DNA of 64,000 bases from Alphaproteobacteria bacterium (GCA_017308235.1 JAFKFL010000011.1:310001-374000); one strand, 5' to 3'; shown: positions 8,254 to 17,072, counted from the stretch's first letter. Translations and numbers: made by a program. The notes: generated from the letters alone by a model not told the origin.

Positions 8254-8540
8254 TTACTTCGATCTTCTTTTGGGCGCCGGGCGAAGTATATCCTTCGCGG
8301 GCTTGTCGCGCCGCTGGGCTTGATAGGAAGACTGCCGAATGAGGCCGTCCGCGGTCCAGGTGGAGAACGTCACTTCGACGACGACCTCGGGCCGCAGCCA
8401 ATGAATCGACCACGTGGTCACTGAACATGATGCCAGGCGGCCGCTCCTCGAAAAGCGATTTCAAGCGTGCTTGCACTCCAATAGCGAAAGGGCCGCGGCC
8501 GATTACCGTCGAGGTAAAGCCCTTCGCCTGGCCTGCCACT
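8254..8540 (-). pseudogene. LigD-type ATP-dependent DNA ligase, C-terminal remnant with frameshift
   Basis: In one minus-strand frame this reads IHWLRPEVVVEVTFSTWT and then TADGLIRQSSYQAQRRDKPA, ending in a TAA at 8254-8256. That is the distinctive OB-fold tail of LigD ligases used in bacterial non-homologous end joining. The preceding residues (GFTSTVIGRG, ARLKSLFEERPP) continue the ligase in a different frame, so there is a frameshift near 8400. Nothing of the polymerase, nuclease or nucleotidyltransferase parts remains. The flanks 8103-8253 and 8541-8641 show no other gene. It is a decayed leftover inside the island. Confidence 0.75.
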
Positions 8541-8641
8541 CAGCCACGTGACCGCGAATAGCTTGAATTCTTCAGCAGCCGCGCGCATGGCGGCCAATCC
8601 GTGGTATACATCGTTGAACTTCGAGACAGGAGCTTGATGCC

Positions 8642-9199
8642 ATGACGCCCAAGGGCTTCTCTCATATCGGTCTCTCGACTCTCGACCTCGACGCGACGCG
8701 CGCCTTCTACGAGAACGTACTAGGATTCAAGGCAGTTGTTGCCGACACCTTGCGCATCAAGGAAGGCGGCAATCTGCGTCACATCTTCTTTGATATAGGC
8801 CGCGACCAGCTGATCGCCTTCATGGAGGCGAACGATGTGCCCGGTGTTCCGCAGGACTATGACGCCGGCATCACCCGCGGGCTCGGTGTGCCGGGCGCGT
8901 TCTATCATTTCGCCTTCGAAGCCGGCTCCGAGGCTGGTCTGTTGGCGCGGCGTGAAGCGTTGCGGGCCAAAGGGATTGAGGTCACCGACGTCGTAGACCA
9001 CGGCTGGGCGAAGTCGATCTATTTCAAGGATCCCAATGGACTGTCCCTGGAGTACGCCTGTATCGTCCGTGATCTTACCGAGGACGACGCCCGCATGCAG
9101 GAGCGCGGCACCATCACCCTGAAGGCGCTCGGCCTCGACGATGCAGGAGGCCGCGAACTCAACCGCGTGAAGTCGGCGCGGAACAAGGTTCCGGCATAG
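8642..9199 (+). CDS. VOC-family (glyoxalase/bleomycin resistance) protein
   Basis: A 185-residue protein opening GFSHIGLSTLDLDATRAFYE, followed by LGFKAV and, near residue 80, HFAFEAGSE. The end of the fold is KSIYFKDPNGLSLEYACI, whose glutamate is the usual last metal ligand. This is the paired beta-alpha-beta-beta-beta fold of vicinal oxygen chelate enzymes: extradiol dioxygenases, glyoxalase I, epimerases and fosfomycin-type resistance proteins. Probable metal ligands are His8, the central His and the late Glu. The ATG follows GGAGCTTGATGCC. It is followed by an amidohydrolase gene on the same strand, so the two may act on the same compound, but the reaction is not identifiable. Confidence 0.85.
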   Translation: MTPKGFSHIGLSTLDLDATRAFYENVLGFKAVVADTLRIKEGGNLRHIFFDIGRDQLIAFMEANDVPGVPQDYDAGITRGLGVPGAFYHFAFEAGSEAGLLARREALRAKGIEVTDVVDHGWAKSIYFKDPNGLSLEYACIVRDLTEDDARMQERGTITLKALGLDDAGGRELNRVKSARNKVPA

Positions 9200-9290
9200 G
9201 TCAGGGGTCGTTAGAGCAGGACCGTTCGAGTCGAATTAACTCAGTCTCCTGTCCGGCATCATCGCCGAGCATCCCGTCGTCTTGACCCTT

Positions 9291-10496
9291 ATGCGCACTC
9301 TCCTCACGAACGCCACGCTCATCGATTGCGTCCAGCCCAAAGCGGCTCCGGGGGCGGCAGTCCTGATCGAAAATGGAAGGATCCGCGAGATCCGCACCGA
9401 CGGCAGCACGCCCGAGCGGATTGGCGCGACCGAGATCGACCTCAAAGGTGCCTACCTGATGCCCGGCCTGTGGGACGTTCACATCCATCCGGACTACTAC
9501 CTTCCGCACGAAATGCCGCTCGCCGATCAAGTCACACTGTTCGGCCATCAGCTGATGGCGGCGCTCACCGAGTCCGGCATCACCGGACTACGCTGCGCCG
9601 GCGCCCACCACTACATGGATGTCGCGTGGAAGCGAGCCTTCGGCTCGGGCCAGTATGTCGGGCCGCGGCTGTTTGCTTCCGGCCACTTCCTGACGACGAC
9701 CGCCGGCCACTTCCTGACGTCAGGACATGCGATCGAGGTCGACGGACCTTACGGCTTCGTCAGGGCGATCCGAGAGCAGATCAAAAACGGTGTCGACCAC
9801 ATCAAGCTCAACCTGTCAGGCGGCATCCTGGGGCCGGCCTGGGATCTCCATAGAAACTCGTTCCTGCTGCAGGACGAGCTCAGCGCGGCCTTCGAGATCT
9901 GCCATCTGCGCGAGTTCAAGGTGATGGCGCATGCCACCAATCCCGAAGCGGTCAAAAATGCCATCCGACTCGGGGCGCACAGCGTCGAGCACGGCTACAT
10001 CCTCGATGACGAATGCATCGAGCTCTTCCTGAAGTATGACACCTGGTACGTGCCCACGCTCGCCATCAGCCATCTGACGCCGGAGCAGGCCGACAACGAT
10101 TTCGAGCAGCGTTGGGTCAAGCAGCGCAACATGGCGCATGCCTTGTGCTGCCGCGCCGACGCTGCCGCGGACGTCCATCGCGAGGGCTTCACCAAGGCGC
10201 TAAAGGCCGGCGTCAAGATGGCACTAGGGTCGGACATCCGGCCGCTCAAGGACGCCGCCTTGCTTGAACTGGGATTGTGGGTGCGCGACGGCGCCACGCC
10301 GTGGCAGGCGCTGATCGCTGCGACCCGCAACGGCGCGGCGATCTGCGGTGTGGGCCACGAGCTCGGCACGATCGAGGTCGGCAAGGTCGCCGACCTGATC
10401 GTAGTCGGCGGCAATCCGCTGGACGACATTCAAAACGTGCGACAGCTCAAGCTCGTGTTTAAGGAAGGCGTGGTCGTTTCCGACAAGCGGGAATGA
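9291..10496 (+). CDS. Metal-dependent amidohydrolase (imidazolonepropionase/prolidase-like)
   Basis: About 401 residues of the amidohydrolase superfamily. The early beta-strand motif is PGLWDVHIHPD (HxH). Histidines in VMAHATNPEA and HSVEHGYILDD follow, and the catalytic aspartate is in MALGSDIRPL. The C-terminal ADLIVVGGNPLDDI returns to the small beta domain, as in this superfamily. Relatives hydrolyse C-N bonds of cyclic amides, dipeptides and carbamates in the cytoplasm. The ATG at 9291 gives the normal MRTLLTNATLIDC beginning; an in-frame TTG lies 9 nt upstream. It follows the VOC gene by 91 bp. Confidence 0.88.
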   Translation: MRTLLTNATLIDCVQPKAAPGAAVLIENGRIREIRTDGSTPERIGATEIDLKGAYLMPGLWDVHIHPDYYLPHEMPLADQVTLFGHQLMAALTESGITGLRCAGAHHYMDVAWKRAFGSGQYVGPRLFASGHFLTTTAGHFLTSGHAIEVDGPYGFVRAIREQIKNGVDHIKLNLSGGILGPAWDLHRNSFLLQDELSAAFEICHLREFKVMAHATNPEAVKNAIRLGAHSVEHGYILDDECIELFLKYDTWYVPTLAISHLTPEQADNDFEQRWVKQRNMAHALCCRADAAADVHREGFTKALKAGVKMALGSDIRPLKDAALLELGLWVRDGATPWQALIAATRNGAAICGVGHELGTIEVGKVADLIVVGGNPLDDIQNVRQLKLVFKEGVVVSDKRE

Positions 10497-10562
10497 CGAG
10501 CAAAGCGTGGCCGCCGGTAATAGCTAGTCGCAATTTGAGATCAAGGCGGGCCAGACCTGAAC

Positions 10563-11462
10563 CTAGGCTTGCGGGGCGACAAGCCGCACCGAGAATTCGA
10601 TGTCACCGATCTTAAGCCTGGTGCCTGGATGGATCGGCACCGGAACTCCGACGCAAGCAAGCATCCCATTCACGGAAGTACCGTTAGTCGAACCCAAGTC
10701 TTCGACGTGCAGCGCGTCCTCGACGATAGTTAGACACGCGTGACGCCTCGACACGGTGCGATGCGCAAGAACGAACTCACATTGATCGACGGCGCGCCCG
10801 ACCACTGCGCCCTGCCGCCGAGTTGCCAACCAGTCGAGAGCCAGATCAAATCCGTACTTCTGACCACTCAGGTCGATGCCCTCGAAACGCATCATCGGTT
10901 GAGGCGAAAGGGGCTCTGTCGTATCGGAAAGGACGGTTTTGGGACGCACATGGTAAATGTGAACGGGTCGGCGCACATTCTTCACCTGGTGCTCGCCGCC
11001 GTCTACGAACGCGTAATCGACTTGAAGTTCGGTGATGTCACGAACAGCGCGCGAAACGGCGACGCCGCCAGGCTCGCCGATTGCCTGGATTCGGGCAGCG
11101 AGATTCACGCCGTCGCCAAAGATGTTTTGGTCCTCATCGACGATAACTTCTCCGAGATGGACGCCAATACGAAACATCAGACGCTCGCTCACCTCCAGCG
11201 TCCTGTTGAACCGCGTCATGCGTTCTTGAATGTCGATTGCCGCCGCGACTGCCGCGACCGTCGAGGTGAACTCTGCCAGCATGGCATCGCCCACAATACC
11301 CACCAGCCGACCACGCCCCGCCTCGATGGTGGGTCGCCAGATATCGCTCGTTGCCGACTTGAGATGGTGAACGGTGAGAGTTTCCGAACCTTCCATCAGT
11401 CGAGTGAAGTCAGCAAGATCAGCATGGATGATTGCCGCGAGGCGGCGCTGCATGCTTGCCAT
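10563..11462 (-). CDS. Class III adenylate/guanylate cyclase with C-terminal FHA domain
   Basis: A 299-residue cytoplasmic protein. Residues 1-170 are a class III cyclase catalytic domain: metal-binding Asp15 in IIHADLADFT, Asp59 in GIVGDAMLAEF, and the transition-state pair Asn120/Arg124 in DGVNLAARIQ. The lysine that normally reads the purine, just before the second Asp motif, is Gly here. Residues 210-290 form an FHA phosphothreonine-binding domain with VGR at 221-223, SRRHA at 238-242 and STNGT at 258-262. The design suggests nucleotide signalling gated by, or directed to, a phosphorylated partner. No kinase gene is in the window. Confidence 0.9.
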   Translation of the reverse strand: MASMQRRLAAIIHADLADFTRLMEGSETLTVHHLKSATSDIWRPTIEAGRGRLVGIVGDAMLAEFTSTVAAVAAAIDIQERMTRFNRTLEVSERLMFRIGVHLGEVIVDEDQNIFGDGVNLAARIQAIGEPGGVAVSRAVRDITELQVDYAFVDGGEHQVKNVRRPVHIYHVRPKTVLSDTTEPLSPQPMMRFEGIDLSGQKYGFDLALDWLATRRQGAVVGRAVDQCEFVLAHRTVSRRHACLTIVEDALHVEDLGSTNGTSVNGMLACVGVPVPIHPGTRLKIGDIEFSVRLVAPQA

Positions 11463-11616
11463 AACTACTCCGATGAGCTCGCGTCACCTTCTACCGGCAA
11501 TGGAAGCCTAGGCAGCAGGCTGCCTGGCAATCTCGCCGCGGTCCGCAAAGAAGGTGAGCGGTCCTGCTTCCCTTGGATGACCTACACCGTCCCATCCCCG
11601 CAACGAGATGGTCCGC

Positions 11617-11925
11617 TTAAGCTGCCAAGCGCGACTCACTTCGACGACGACCTTTGGGCACCGGACGATCCGCAATGTCGCTGGTGTCGATCCACACCTG
11701 CATCTTGCTTGCCTTCCTGGAGGTATCAAAACCGATCACGGTGCAGTCGAGCTCCGGTCCCCTAGATCCGGCCCAGATCAAGTACTCAGCGCCGTTGGCA
11801 ATGCGGCGGCAGGCAGCCTCGATCTCTTTGTGATCAGCGGCCCGCCACCTGTCTCGGTTGATGTAGGCGCGGCAAGGAAGTCGACGCTGCTTGTCTGCGA
11901 GTGGGTCGCCATTAAGTCGTAACAT
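11617..11925 (-). CDS. Unrecognised short ORF, possible frameshifted gene, 102 aa
   Basis: I do not recognise this protein. It starts MLRLNGDPLADKQRR and ends in an arginine-rich tail. The neighbouring minus-strand frame continues to 11508 with PKVVVEVSRAWQLKRTISL, so a single frameshift could make one protein of about 135 residues. The composition is plausible for a coding sequence, but no domain or strong ribosome binding site is visible. It lies in the gene-poor zone between the cyclase gene and the amidase remnant. Confidence 0.25.
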   Translation of the reverse strand: MLRLNGDPLADKQRRLPCRAYINRDRWRAADHKEIEAACRRIANGAEYLIWAGSRGPELDCTVIGFDTSRKASKMQVWIDTSDIADRPVPKGRRRSESRLAA

Positions 11926-12023
11926 CAGACGTTCCTCAGAAAGGCATGGCCCTAACGTGAGAGTCGAAACGGCCGATCAGCGAGTCACTTATGGACGGTA
12001 CGGAGTGTCGGTTCGCGGGGTTA

Positions 12024-12059
12024 CGCAACGATGTTGCGAGCGCAGGAAATTGTTTCCTG
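12024..12059. repeat. Two perfect dyads in tandem within a gene-poor stretch (11926-12299)
   Basis: CGCAAC-GAT-GTTGCG at 12024-12038 and CAGGAAA-TTG-TTTCCTG at 12043-12059 are both perfect inverted repeats with 3-nt centres, and their centres lie 20 bp apart. A weaker hairpin, GGGCCCG/CGGGCCC, lies at 12145-12167. I found no credible gene between 11926 and 12299, so what these sites would serve is unclear. Confidence 0.4.
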
Positions 12060-12299
12060 TGTTTCGTGGCGCCGATTCCAGTCAGCGACCTGGGTAGTCC
12101 ATTTACATCGATCGGGGTTCGCCAAGGGCGGGCCGACACAATGAGGGCCCGAACAAGGTCCGGGCCCAAGTTCTCTCGTTGTCGTCGCGTGACCGGAGGG
12201 GGTAAACGCGCCGAAGCCATCTTCGCGGCTTGCGATGGAGTGCCGTGATTTCGATCACGCGGGCAACCGTGACCGTCGTGTTTAACGTGGCGGAAGGCT

Positions 12300-12617
12300 T
12301 CAATGCCGGAGCAGGTCGGTACCTCGGTCTCTTAGCAGGCCTGCTCTCTCCATTTGGACGTGCAAGCCTTTCCAGCTTGACCGCGCATAATCGACAACTC
12401 GAGCGACCCATATCCGCGGATGCGTTGTTGTCCATGGCTTAAGAGTGCCAATGGCCGCTTCAAGTGCAGCGTACGCCGCACTAGCGGCTAGACGGGTGAC
12501 AAAGGTCGGACTGATCTGGTACCGCGCCAAGCACATCTGGGCATCCCGATCAGCTTGGTACCAAGCGTTCAGGCATGCATCAAACTCCGGCGGGAGTTCG
12601 TCTTGGAGTTCGTTCAC
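12300..12617 (-). CDS. Unrecognised small helical protein
   Basis: The frame begins GTG at 12617 (VNELQDELPPEFDACLNAWYQ) and encodes about 105 residues with no recognised domain. Its GTG overlaps the TGA of an upstream minus-strand frame (roughly 12618-12790) that encodes a hydrophobic segment, VLTFSVILLLAALGLG, followed by WLLVRPPRP. Such a GTGA overlap is typical of coupled genes. However, the upstream frame has no good start codon and the region is otherwise gene-poor. It may be the remains of a membrane protein and its partner. Confidence 0.3.
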   Translation of the reverse strand: MNELQDELPPEFDACLNAWYQADRDAQMCLARYQISPTFVTRLAASAAYAALEAAIGTLKPWTTTHPRIWVARVVDYARSSWKGLHVQMERAGLLRDRGTDLLRH

Positions 12618-13027
12618 GGCCGCGGCGGCCGCACCAGCAACCATACACCGCGGCCACCAAGGCCGAGCGCTGCCAGCAATAGGATGACTGAAAAAGTGAG
12701 CACCGGTCGATAATTTCCCGAGGTCACACTAGCGTCCACGCGCTGCAGAGTCGCTCGAGCAGGTGTTTCAATTGCTTCGAGAGCGCCACAGTCTCCCGAT
12801 CACCTGGCTGAAACTGGCGGCCCACCGATGGTCGTGCCGACTCGCAAGGGTTTCTGGACTACCTTGATTCAGCAAAACTTGGGAGCTGAGCTGAAGGCTT
12901 CAGTCGCAGTGGACTATCATCCCACTGGGGTCGTCTGCACGATTGGCGCGCCGATAGCGGCTATCGAATAAACTGCGACGTAGTGGAAACGGGCGACGGC
13001 AAGCGGCCAACTGAGCAACGCTGCGGA
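12618..13027. other. Gene-poor stretch with a trace of a membrane-segment ORF
   Basis: No convincing gene. The minus strand from about 12790 to 12618 holds a short open frame with one probable membrane helix, ending in TGA, but without a supported start. The rest, to 13027, shows no motif on either strand. Together with the neighbouring remnants it looks like a scar left by deletions. Confidence 0.5.
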
Positions 13028-13228
13028 TCAGTAGTAGCCATATCGGTTGTAGCGAGGCTCGGGCGTCGTTGCCGCGCCGACGGCGGCACCGCCAAGACTG
13101 CCAACCACGGCGATGCGTCTTAAGTAAGTGCCGACAAGGTCGACGCTGCTGACGGCGCCTTCCTCTAGTGCGTGGCGCAGGTCGGCGATTGAGGCTTCGA
13201 CGATATGGAGATCGGGCGAGCTAGTCAT
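13028..13228 (-). pseudogene. Amidase N-terminus fused to an unrelated glycine/tyrosine-rich tail, 66 aa
   Basis: The first 40 or so residues (MTSSPDLHIVEASIADLRHA, then GAVSSVDLVGTYLRRIA) match the opening helix of GatA-family amidases, which normally continue to 450-500 residues. Here the sequence switches to VVGSLGGAAVGAATTPEPR and ends RYNRYGYY, the type of tail seen in small exported Gly/Tyr-rich proteins. A deletion that joined two genes in frame is the simplest reading. The start has a strong ribosome binding site (AAGGAGCTGAG) and abuts the end of the FAD monooxygenase gene, so it may still be translated. Confidence 0.6.
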
Positions 13229-13229
13229 C

Positions 13230-14807
13230 TCAGCTCCTTCCGTAAATGGCGGCGGCCGTCGCGACGAGTACATGAGCCGCATTTTTCGTCGAGCCGGCGC
13301 TGCGCCAGGCAACATGGCCGTCGGGCCGTACAAGTACAGCACCGGTATCGTCGATGCCGTAGAGCTCACGCCAGGGTTCTTCGTCTCCGAGCGTGATCAG
13401 CTTGATCTCTAGGCGCTGAGCGGCATCGGCCCAGGCGCCGCCATTGGCGCCGGTCAGCAGTACGAACTCGTTACCCACCAAGTCGATGGTCGATACACGC
13501 GTGCCGGCCTTCTTTACCCAGGCGTGCGGCGCCCGGACGCCCGGCCAGGCCGACGGCGTGTAGTCGGTCACTGGGTTTGAGACCTTTGGGCGCGGCGTGC
13601 CGTCGGGCACCACAGCCATCGATTTGTAGGTGGCGCCGAAGATCATGCCCTGCTCGTTCAGAAACTCGCGGCGCGCGCCTTTGCCCTGTAGCGTCTTCTC
13701 CATCCGGCCCATTGAGGCCGCATTGGCCAGCGCCTGCGCGGTGATCGCCCTGCCGAACGGCTGGCGCTCGTCATTATAGGTGTCAAGCAGAGTGTCGTTT
13801 GCCGTCCCCTCCAGCACGGCGGCCAGCTTCCAGCAGAGGTTGTGTACATCCTGTACGCCAGTGTTCATGCCGAAGCCCCCAGTCGGAGGCATCTCGTGAG
13901 CTGCGTCGCCTACAAGGAAAACGCGACCGTCGCGGTAGCGTTCGGCGACATGTGCTGAGGCGACCCAGGGTGCCACGGCTAACACCTTCACCTGCAGTTC
14001 AGGCTCGCCGACGGCACGACGGATCGTCTCGGCCGAACGCTCGGGTGTGAAATCCTCGGGCCCGAGGCCATGCGCCTTGAGCGAATTAACTAGGAAACCC
14101 CAGCGGTCGTGGGCATTGATGGTGAGGAAGGTGGCGCGCATCTCCTCGTTCTCGATGAAGTAGAGCGCCGCCGGCCGGTGCTGTGTCCACGGCCGCAGGT
14201 CCGCTTCGAGCAATATATTCACGCTGTCATAGACATCCTTTTGGCCCTGCATCGCGATGCCGAGGGTGGCTCGTACGCGACTTTGTGCGCCGTCCGCCGC
14301 GATCATGTACTGTACGCGGACCTGTTCCGTGTTGCCGTTCTTCACGTTGGTGAGAGTGGCCAGCACGCTGGTGTCGTCCTGCTCGAATGTCGTGAATTCG
14401 GTGTCAAAGCGCAGTTCGCCCAAAGGCTGCCGTTCGGAGCAGCGACGCAGCACGGGCTCGAGATAGTCCTGCGCGCAGAGGCAGGAGCGGACTGGTGTGA
14501 TGTCGGTGCGTTTCTCGCTCTGGCCCCACGGCACGCGGCGCTCAATCTCCTCGCCGGAAAGCGTCTTGGTCCAGACGATGAAGCCTACTTTGTTGGGCGG
14601 CAGGCCTGCGGCGCGTACTTCGTCCTCAATGCCCTGCTGGCGGAAAATCTCCATCGTCCGGGCATTGATGCCGCGCGCCTTGGGATGACTGGCCGTGCCG
14701 GGATGACGTTCGACCAGCAGCGACTTGATGCCAAGACGCGAAAGCAACAAGGAGGCAGTGAGACCGACAGGGCCACCGCCGACGATCAAGACGGGGACTT
14801 CGAGCAT
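13230..14807 (-). CDS. FAD-dependent aromatic monooxygenase (PheA/TfdB-like)
   Basis: A 525-residue flavoprotein hydroxylase. The dinucleotide-binding motif is LIVGGGPVGL with Gly10, Gly12 and Gly15. A DG motif lies in MIAADGAQSRVRATLG, and the second FAD motif is VFLVGDAAHEMPPTGGFGMN. The C-terminal thioredoxin-like extension is typical of phenol and 2,4-dichlorophenol hydroxylases. Such enzymes use NAD(P)H and O2 to hydroxylate phenolic rings. ATG 14807 was chosen; GGAGGACG lies upstream, and the longer frame to 15092 is an artefact. It is divergent from a TauD-type dioxygenase gene 167 bp away. The substrate is unknown. Confidence 0.9.
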   Translation of the reverse strand: MLEVPVLIVGGGPVGLTASLLLSRLGIKSLLVERHPGTASHPKARGINARTMEIFRQQGIEDEVRAAGLPPNKVGFIVWTKTLSGEEIERRVPWGQSEKRTDITPVRSCLCAQDYLEPVLRRCSERQPLGELRFDTEFTTFEQDDTSVLATLTNVKNGNTEQVRVQYMIAADGAQSRVRATLGIAMQGQKDVYDSVNILLEADLRPWTQHRPAALYFIENEEMRATFLTINAHDRWGFLVNSLKAHGLGPEDFTPERSAETIRRAVGEPELQVKVLAVAPWVASAHVAERYRDGRVFLVGDAAHEMPPTGGFGMNTGVQDVHNLCWKLAAVLEGTANDTLLDTYNDERQPFGRAITAQALANAASMGRMEKTLQGKGARREFLNEQGMIFGATYKSMAVVPDGTPRPKVSNPVTDYTPSAWPGVRAPHAWVKKAGTRVSTIDLVGNEFVLLTGANGGAWADAAQRLEIKLITLGDEEPWRELYGIDDTGAVLVRPDGHVAWRSAGSTKNAAHVLVATAAAIYGRS

Positions 14808-14974
14808 GGGCCAAACGTCCTCCGTACGGATCAGTAAGTAAAGATGCGGTTTGCCGAGCTTGGTAGCAAATAACAGGAAGCGAGCTAGCTTTCCGACGTG
14901 CCGATGTGCAGGTGGGTGTACGCGCTGCGTCATCGCGAGTAGCCTTGGCGGCTCTTCAAGATGGAGTGGACGCC

Positions 14975-15820
14975 ATGAGGAACACACACGTCGAGATCCG
15001 TCTGCTTTCTGGCGCCGGAGGCGCCGAGATCTCTGGCGTGGACGTGGCACGCGAACTCGATGACGATATCGTCGGCAAGATCCGCGCCACACTGAACGAG
15101 CATTGCGTTGTCTTCTTTCGCGATCAGGAGCTAGACGCGGCTCGTCAGAAGGCCTTCGCCCGTCGTTTTGGCGAGATCTTCATCCATCCTAACTACAAGG
15201 GCATTGGAGACGATCCCGAGATCGTCATGGTGCGGCGCGAACCCGGCGACACGTCTTATGTCGGCGAGGATTGGCACGCCGACACCACGATGTGGCCCGA
15301 GCCGCCGATGGGCGCCATCCTCTACGGTATCGATGTGCCGCCTTACGGTGGCGACACGATGTTCGCCAACCAGTATCTCGCGTACGACGCGCTGTCGGAA
15401 GGCATGAAGAATTTGCTGAGCGGGCTTCGTGCCGTGCACAGCGACATCATGGTGGCTGGGCCACAAGCCGGAAAGAACAAGGGCCGTTCGACAAAGCACC
15501 GCGATGGCGCGGATTGGCGCGAGACGCGCAGCGCCCATCCGGTGGTACGTACACATCCCGAGACTGGCCGCAAGATGTTGTTCGTCAATGCCTCCTACAC
15601 GGTGGGATTCGAGGGCATGACCGAGACAGAAAGTCGGCCGCTGCTCAATTTCCTGATGGAGCACGGCAACCGGCCGGAATTCACCTTCCGCTTCCATTGG
15701 CAGCGCGGATCAATCGCATTCTGGGACAATCGGAGCACGAAGCACATCGCGCTTGGTGATACCGGCCCGTTCCGTCGGCTGATGCGTCGTGTTCAGATCT
15801 GTGGCGACCAGCCGGCGTGA
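14975..15820 (+). CDS. TauD/TfdA family 2-oxoglutarate dioxygenase
   Basis: A 281-residue protein with the HxD iron motif WHADTTMW at residues 100-107 (His101, Asp103). The distal His lies near residue 256 in TKHIALGDTG, followed by the 2-oxoglutarate-binding arginine in FRRLMRR. Family members hydroxylate sulfonates, phenoxyacetates, carnitine precursors and similar acids, releasing CO2 and succinate. ATG 14975 has GGAGTGGACGCC before it; the upstream open frame lacks such a signal. The gene is divergent from the FAD monooxygenase, and both may feed one aromatic route. 15821-16027 holds no gene. Confidence 0.9.
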   Translation: MRNTHVEIRLLSGAGGAEISGVDVARELDDDIVGKIRATLNEHCVVFFRDQELDAARQKAFARRFGEIFIHPNYKGIGDDPEIVMVRREPGDTSYVGEDWHADTTMWPEPPMGAILYGIDVPPYGGDTMFANQYLAYDALSEGMKNLLSGLRAVHSDIMVAGPQAGKNKGRSTKHRDGADWRETRSAHPVVRTHPETGRKMLFVNASYTVGFEGMTETESRPLLNFLMEHGNRPEFTFRFHWQRGSIAFWDNRSTKHIALGDTGPFRRLMRRVQICGDQPA

Positions 15821-16027
15821 TGTGTCGCTTAAAGAAGGAACGGCACACTTGATCGCGAGGTAGGGATCCTTGAGCGTCCAATCTGCGATGTAGGAAAAGT
15901 GAAGATGTCGATGCCGGAAATCAAAAGCCCTCCGCAGTTGAAGGGCCGACGCTAGACGCTTGCTGCGCCAACCCCCGCAACAATTCCGTGGAGGATAGGC
16001 AAGAACGATGGAGGCCGGTGCAGCGTG

Positions 16028-16933
16028 CTAAGGCGGCACCACCAACCCGCTCTGCCAAAGAACCTCCCTTGCGACCCGGATGATCGTGTCGGTTCCAGCG
16101 CTGGCATCATCGCGCGCCTGACATATGAAAAGCGGTCTGGATGCGATGCGAGGCCTGGTTGCCAAGACTTTCAGCTTTTCCGACTGAAGCTCCGACCGCA
16201 ATGTTTTGACTGGAAGAACGGCAATAGCGTGGCCGGCGCAAACAAGCTGGGACATGAGGGCGTGCGAGTTGCAGGCACTGACATGCTCGGGCTCCAAGCC
16301 GGCGCGGCCGAACCAATCCATAATGATCGTGTGCAGAGTAGACGGCTCGGGGTTGGTGATTATCTGGAGCGACTTGAGGTCTGCCGGCTCAAGTTCGCGC
16401 TTGGGCAGCGACAATCGCGGACTGGCGATCCATCCCAGCTCGATGCTTCCAATTTTCTTCGCGACAACCAAATCATTCGGCTCCGGATCCGTCGCGATGG
16501 CAAGATCGAGTTGGCGGGCGTTGAGCTTGCGGCTAAGCAGCGTACCGACATCCACGGTTAGCTCGACGCGAAGCTCGGGAAAGCTCTCCGTCAACCTTGA
16601 GAGCAACTCAGGCAATGCCATGAGCGCAACGGACTCCACGGCGCCGAACCGCAATAGCCCGCGCATGGGCTCGCGCTGATCCAGTGTCCGCTCCAAGTCG
16701 TCGGTGAGCCGCAAAATCTGTTTTGTCTTTGCGAGGATGTCGCGGCCTGCGGCCGTGATCTCGGCACGCTGATTAATTCGGTCGAAAAGGTCGATGGAAA
16801 GGCTCGCTTCAAGCTCCCGAATGCGCGCCGAGACCGTTGGCTGCGTCAGCCGAAGATGACGCGCCGCAGCGTGGAACGAACCGAGCCGGGCGATCCAATA
16901 GAAGGTCTCAAGCTGAAGGAAGGTCGCCTTCAT
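16028..16933 (-). CDS. LysR-family transcriptional regulator
   Basis: A 301-residue regulator. The N-terminal winged helix reads LETFYWIARLGSFHAAARHL, then LTQPTVSARIRELEASL, followed by the two-lobed co-inducer domain. ATG 16933 fits the family start; a TTG lies 9 nt upstream. It is transcribed away from the transporter-hydantoinase operon that starts at 17073, which is the classic layout in which a LysR protein controls the divergent operon in response to its substrate. The effector is unknown. Confidence 0.92.
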   Translation of the reverse strand: MKATFLQLETFYWIARLGSFHAAARHLRLTQPTVSARIRELEASLSIDLFDRINQRAEITAAGRDILAKTKQILRLTDDLERTLDQREPMRGLLRFGAVESVALMALPELLSRLTESFPELRVELTVDVGTLLSRKLNARQLDLAIATDPEPNDLVVAKKIGSIELGWIASPRLSLPKRELEPADLKSLQIITNPEPSTLHTIIMDWFGRAGLEPEHVSACNSHALMSQLVCAGHAIAVLPVKTLRSELQSEKLKVLATRPRIASRPLFICQARDDASAGTDTIIRVAREVLWQSGLVVPP

Positions 16934-17072
16934 GATAGGCAATCTTTATCAGTATTTCGTCTTCTTTTCGATTACCTTCTATCGCGAACCGGGCCGTAAG
17001 ATCGAAGCGCATCGGATGGCGCTTGATAAAAGAATGGGCAAACGCCGCCCCAACCGTCGAAGGGAGGACACA
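16934..17072. promoter_or_regulatory. Divergent promoter region of the LysR gene and the transporter-hydantoinase operon
   Basis: These 139 bp separate the two start codons and should hold both promoters and the LysR site. The left half is AT-rich (ATCTTTATCAGTATTTCG). A dyad, AAGCGC/GCGCTT, lies at 17005-17010 and 17019-17024. AGGGAGGACACA at the right end is the ribosome binding site of the first operon gene. No LysR box can be assigned with confidence. Confidence 0.45.
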
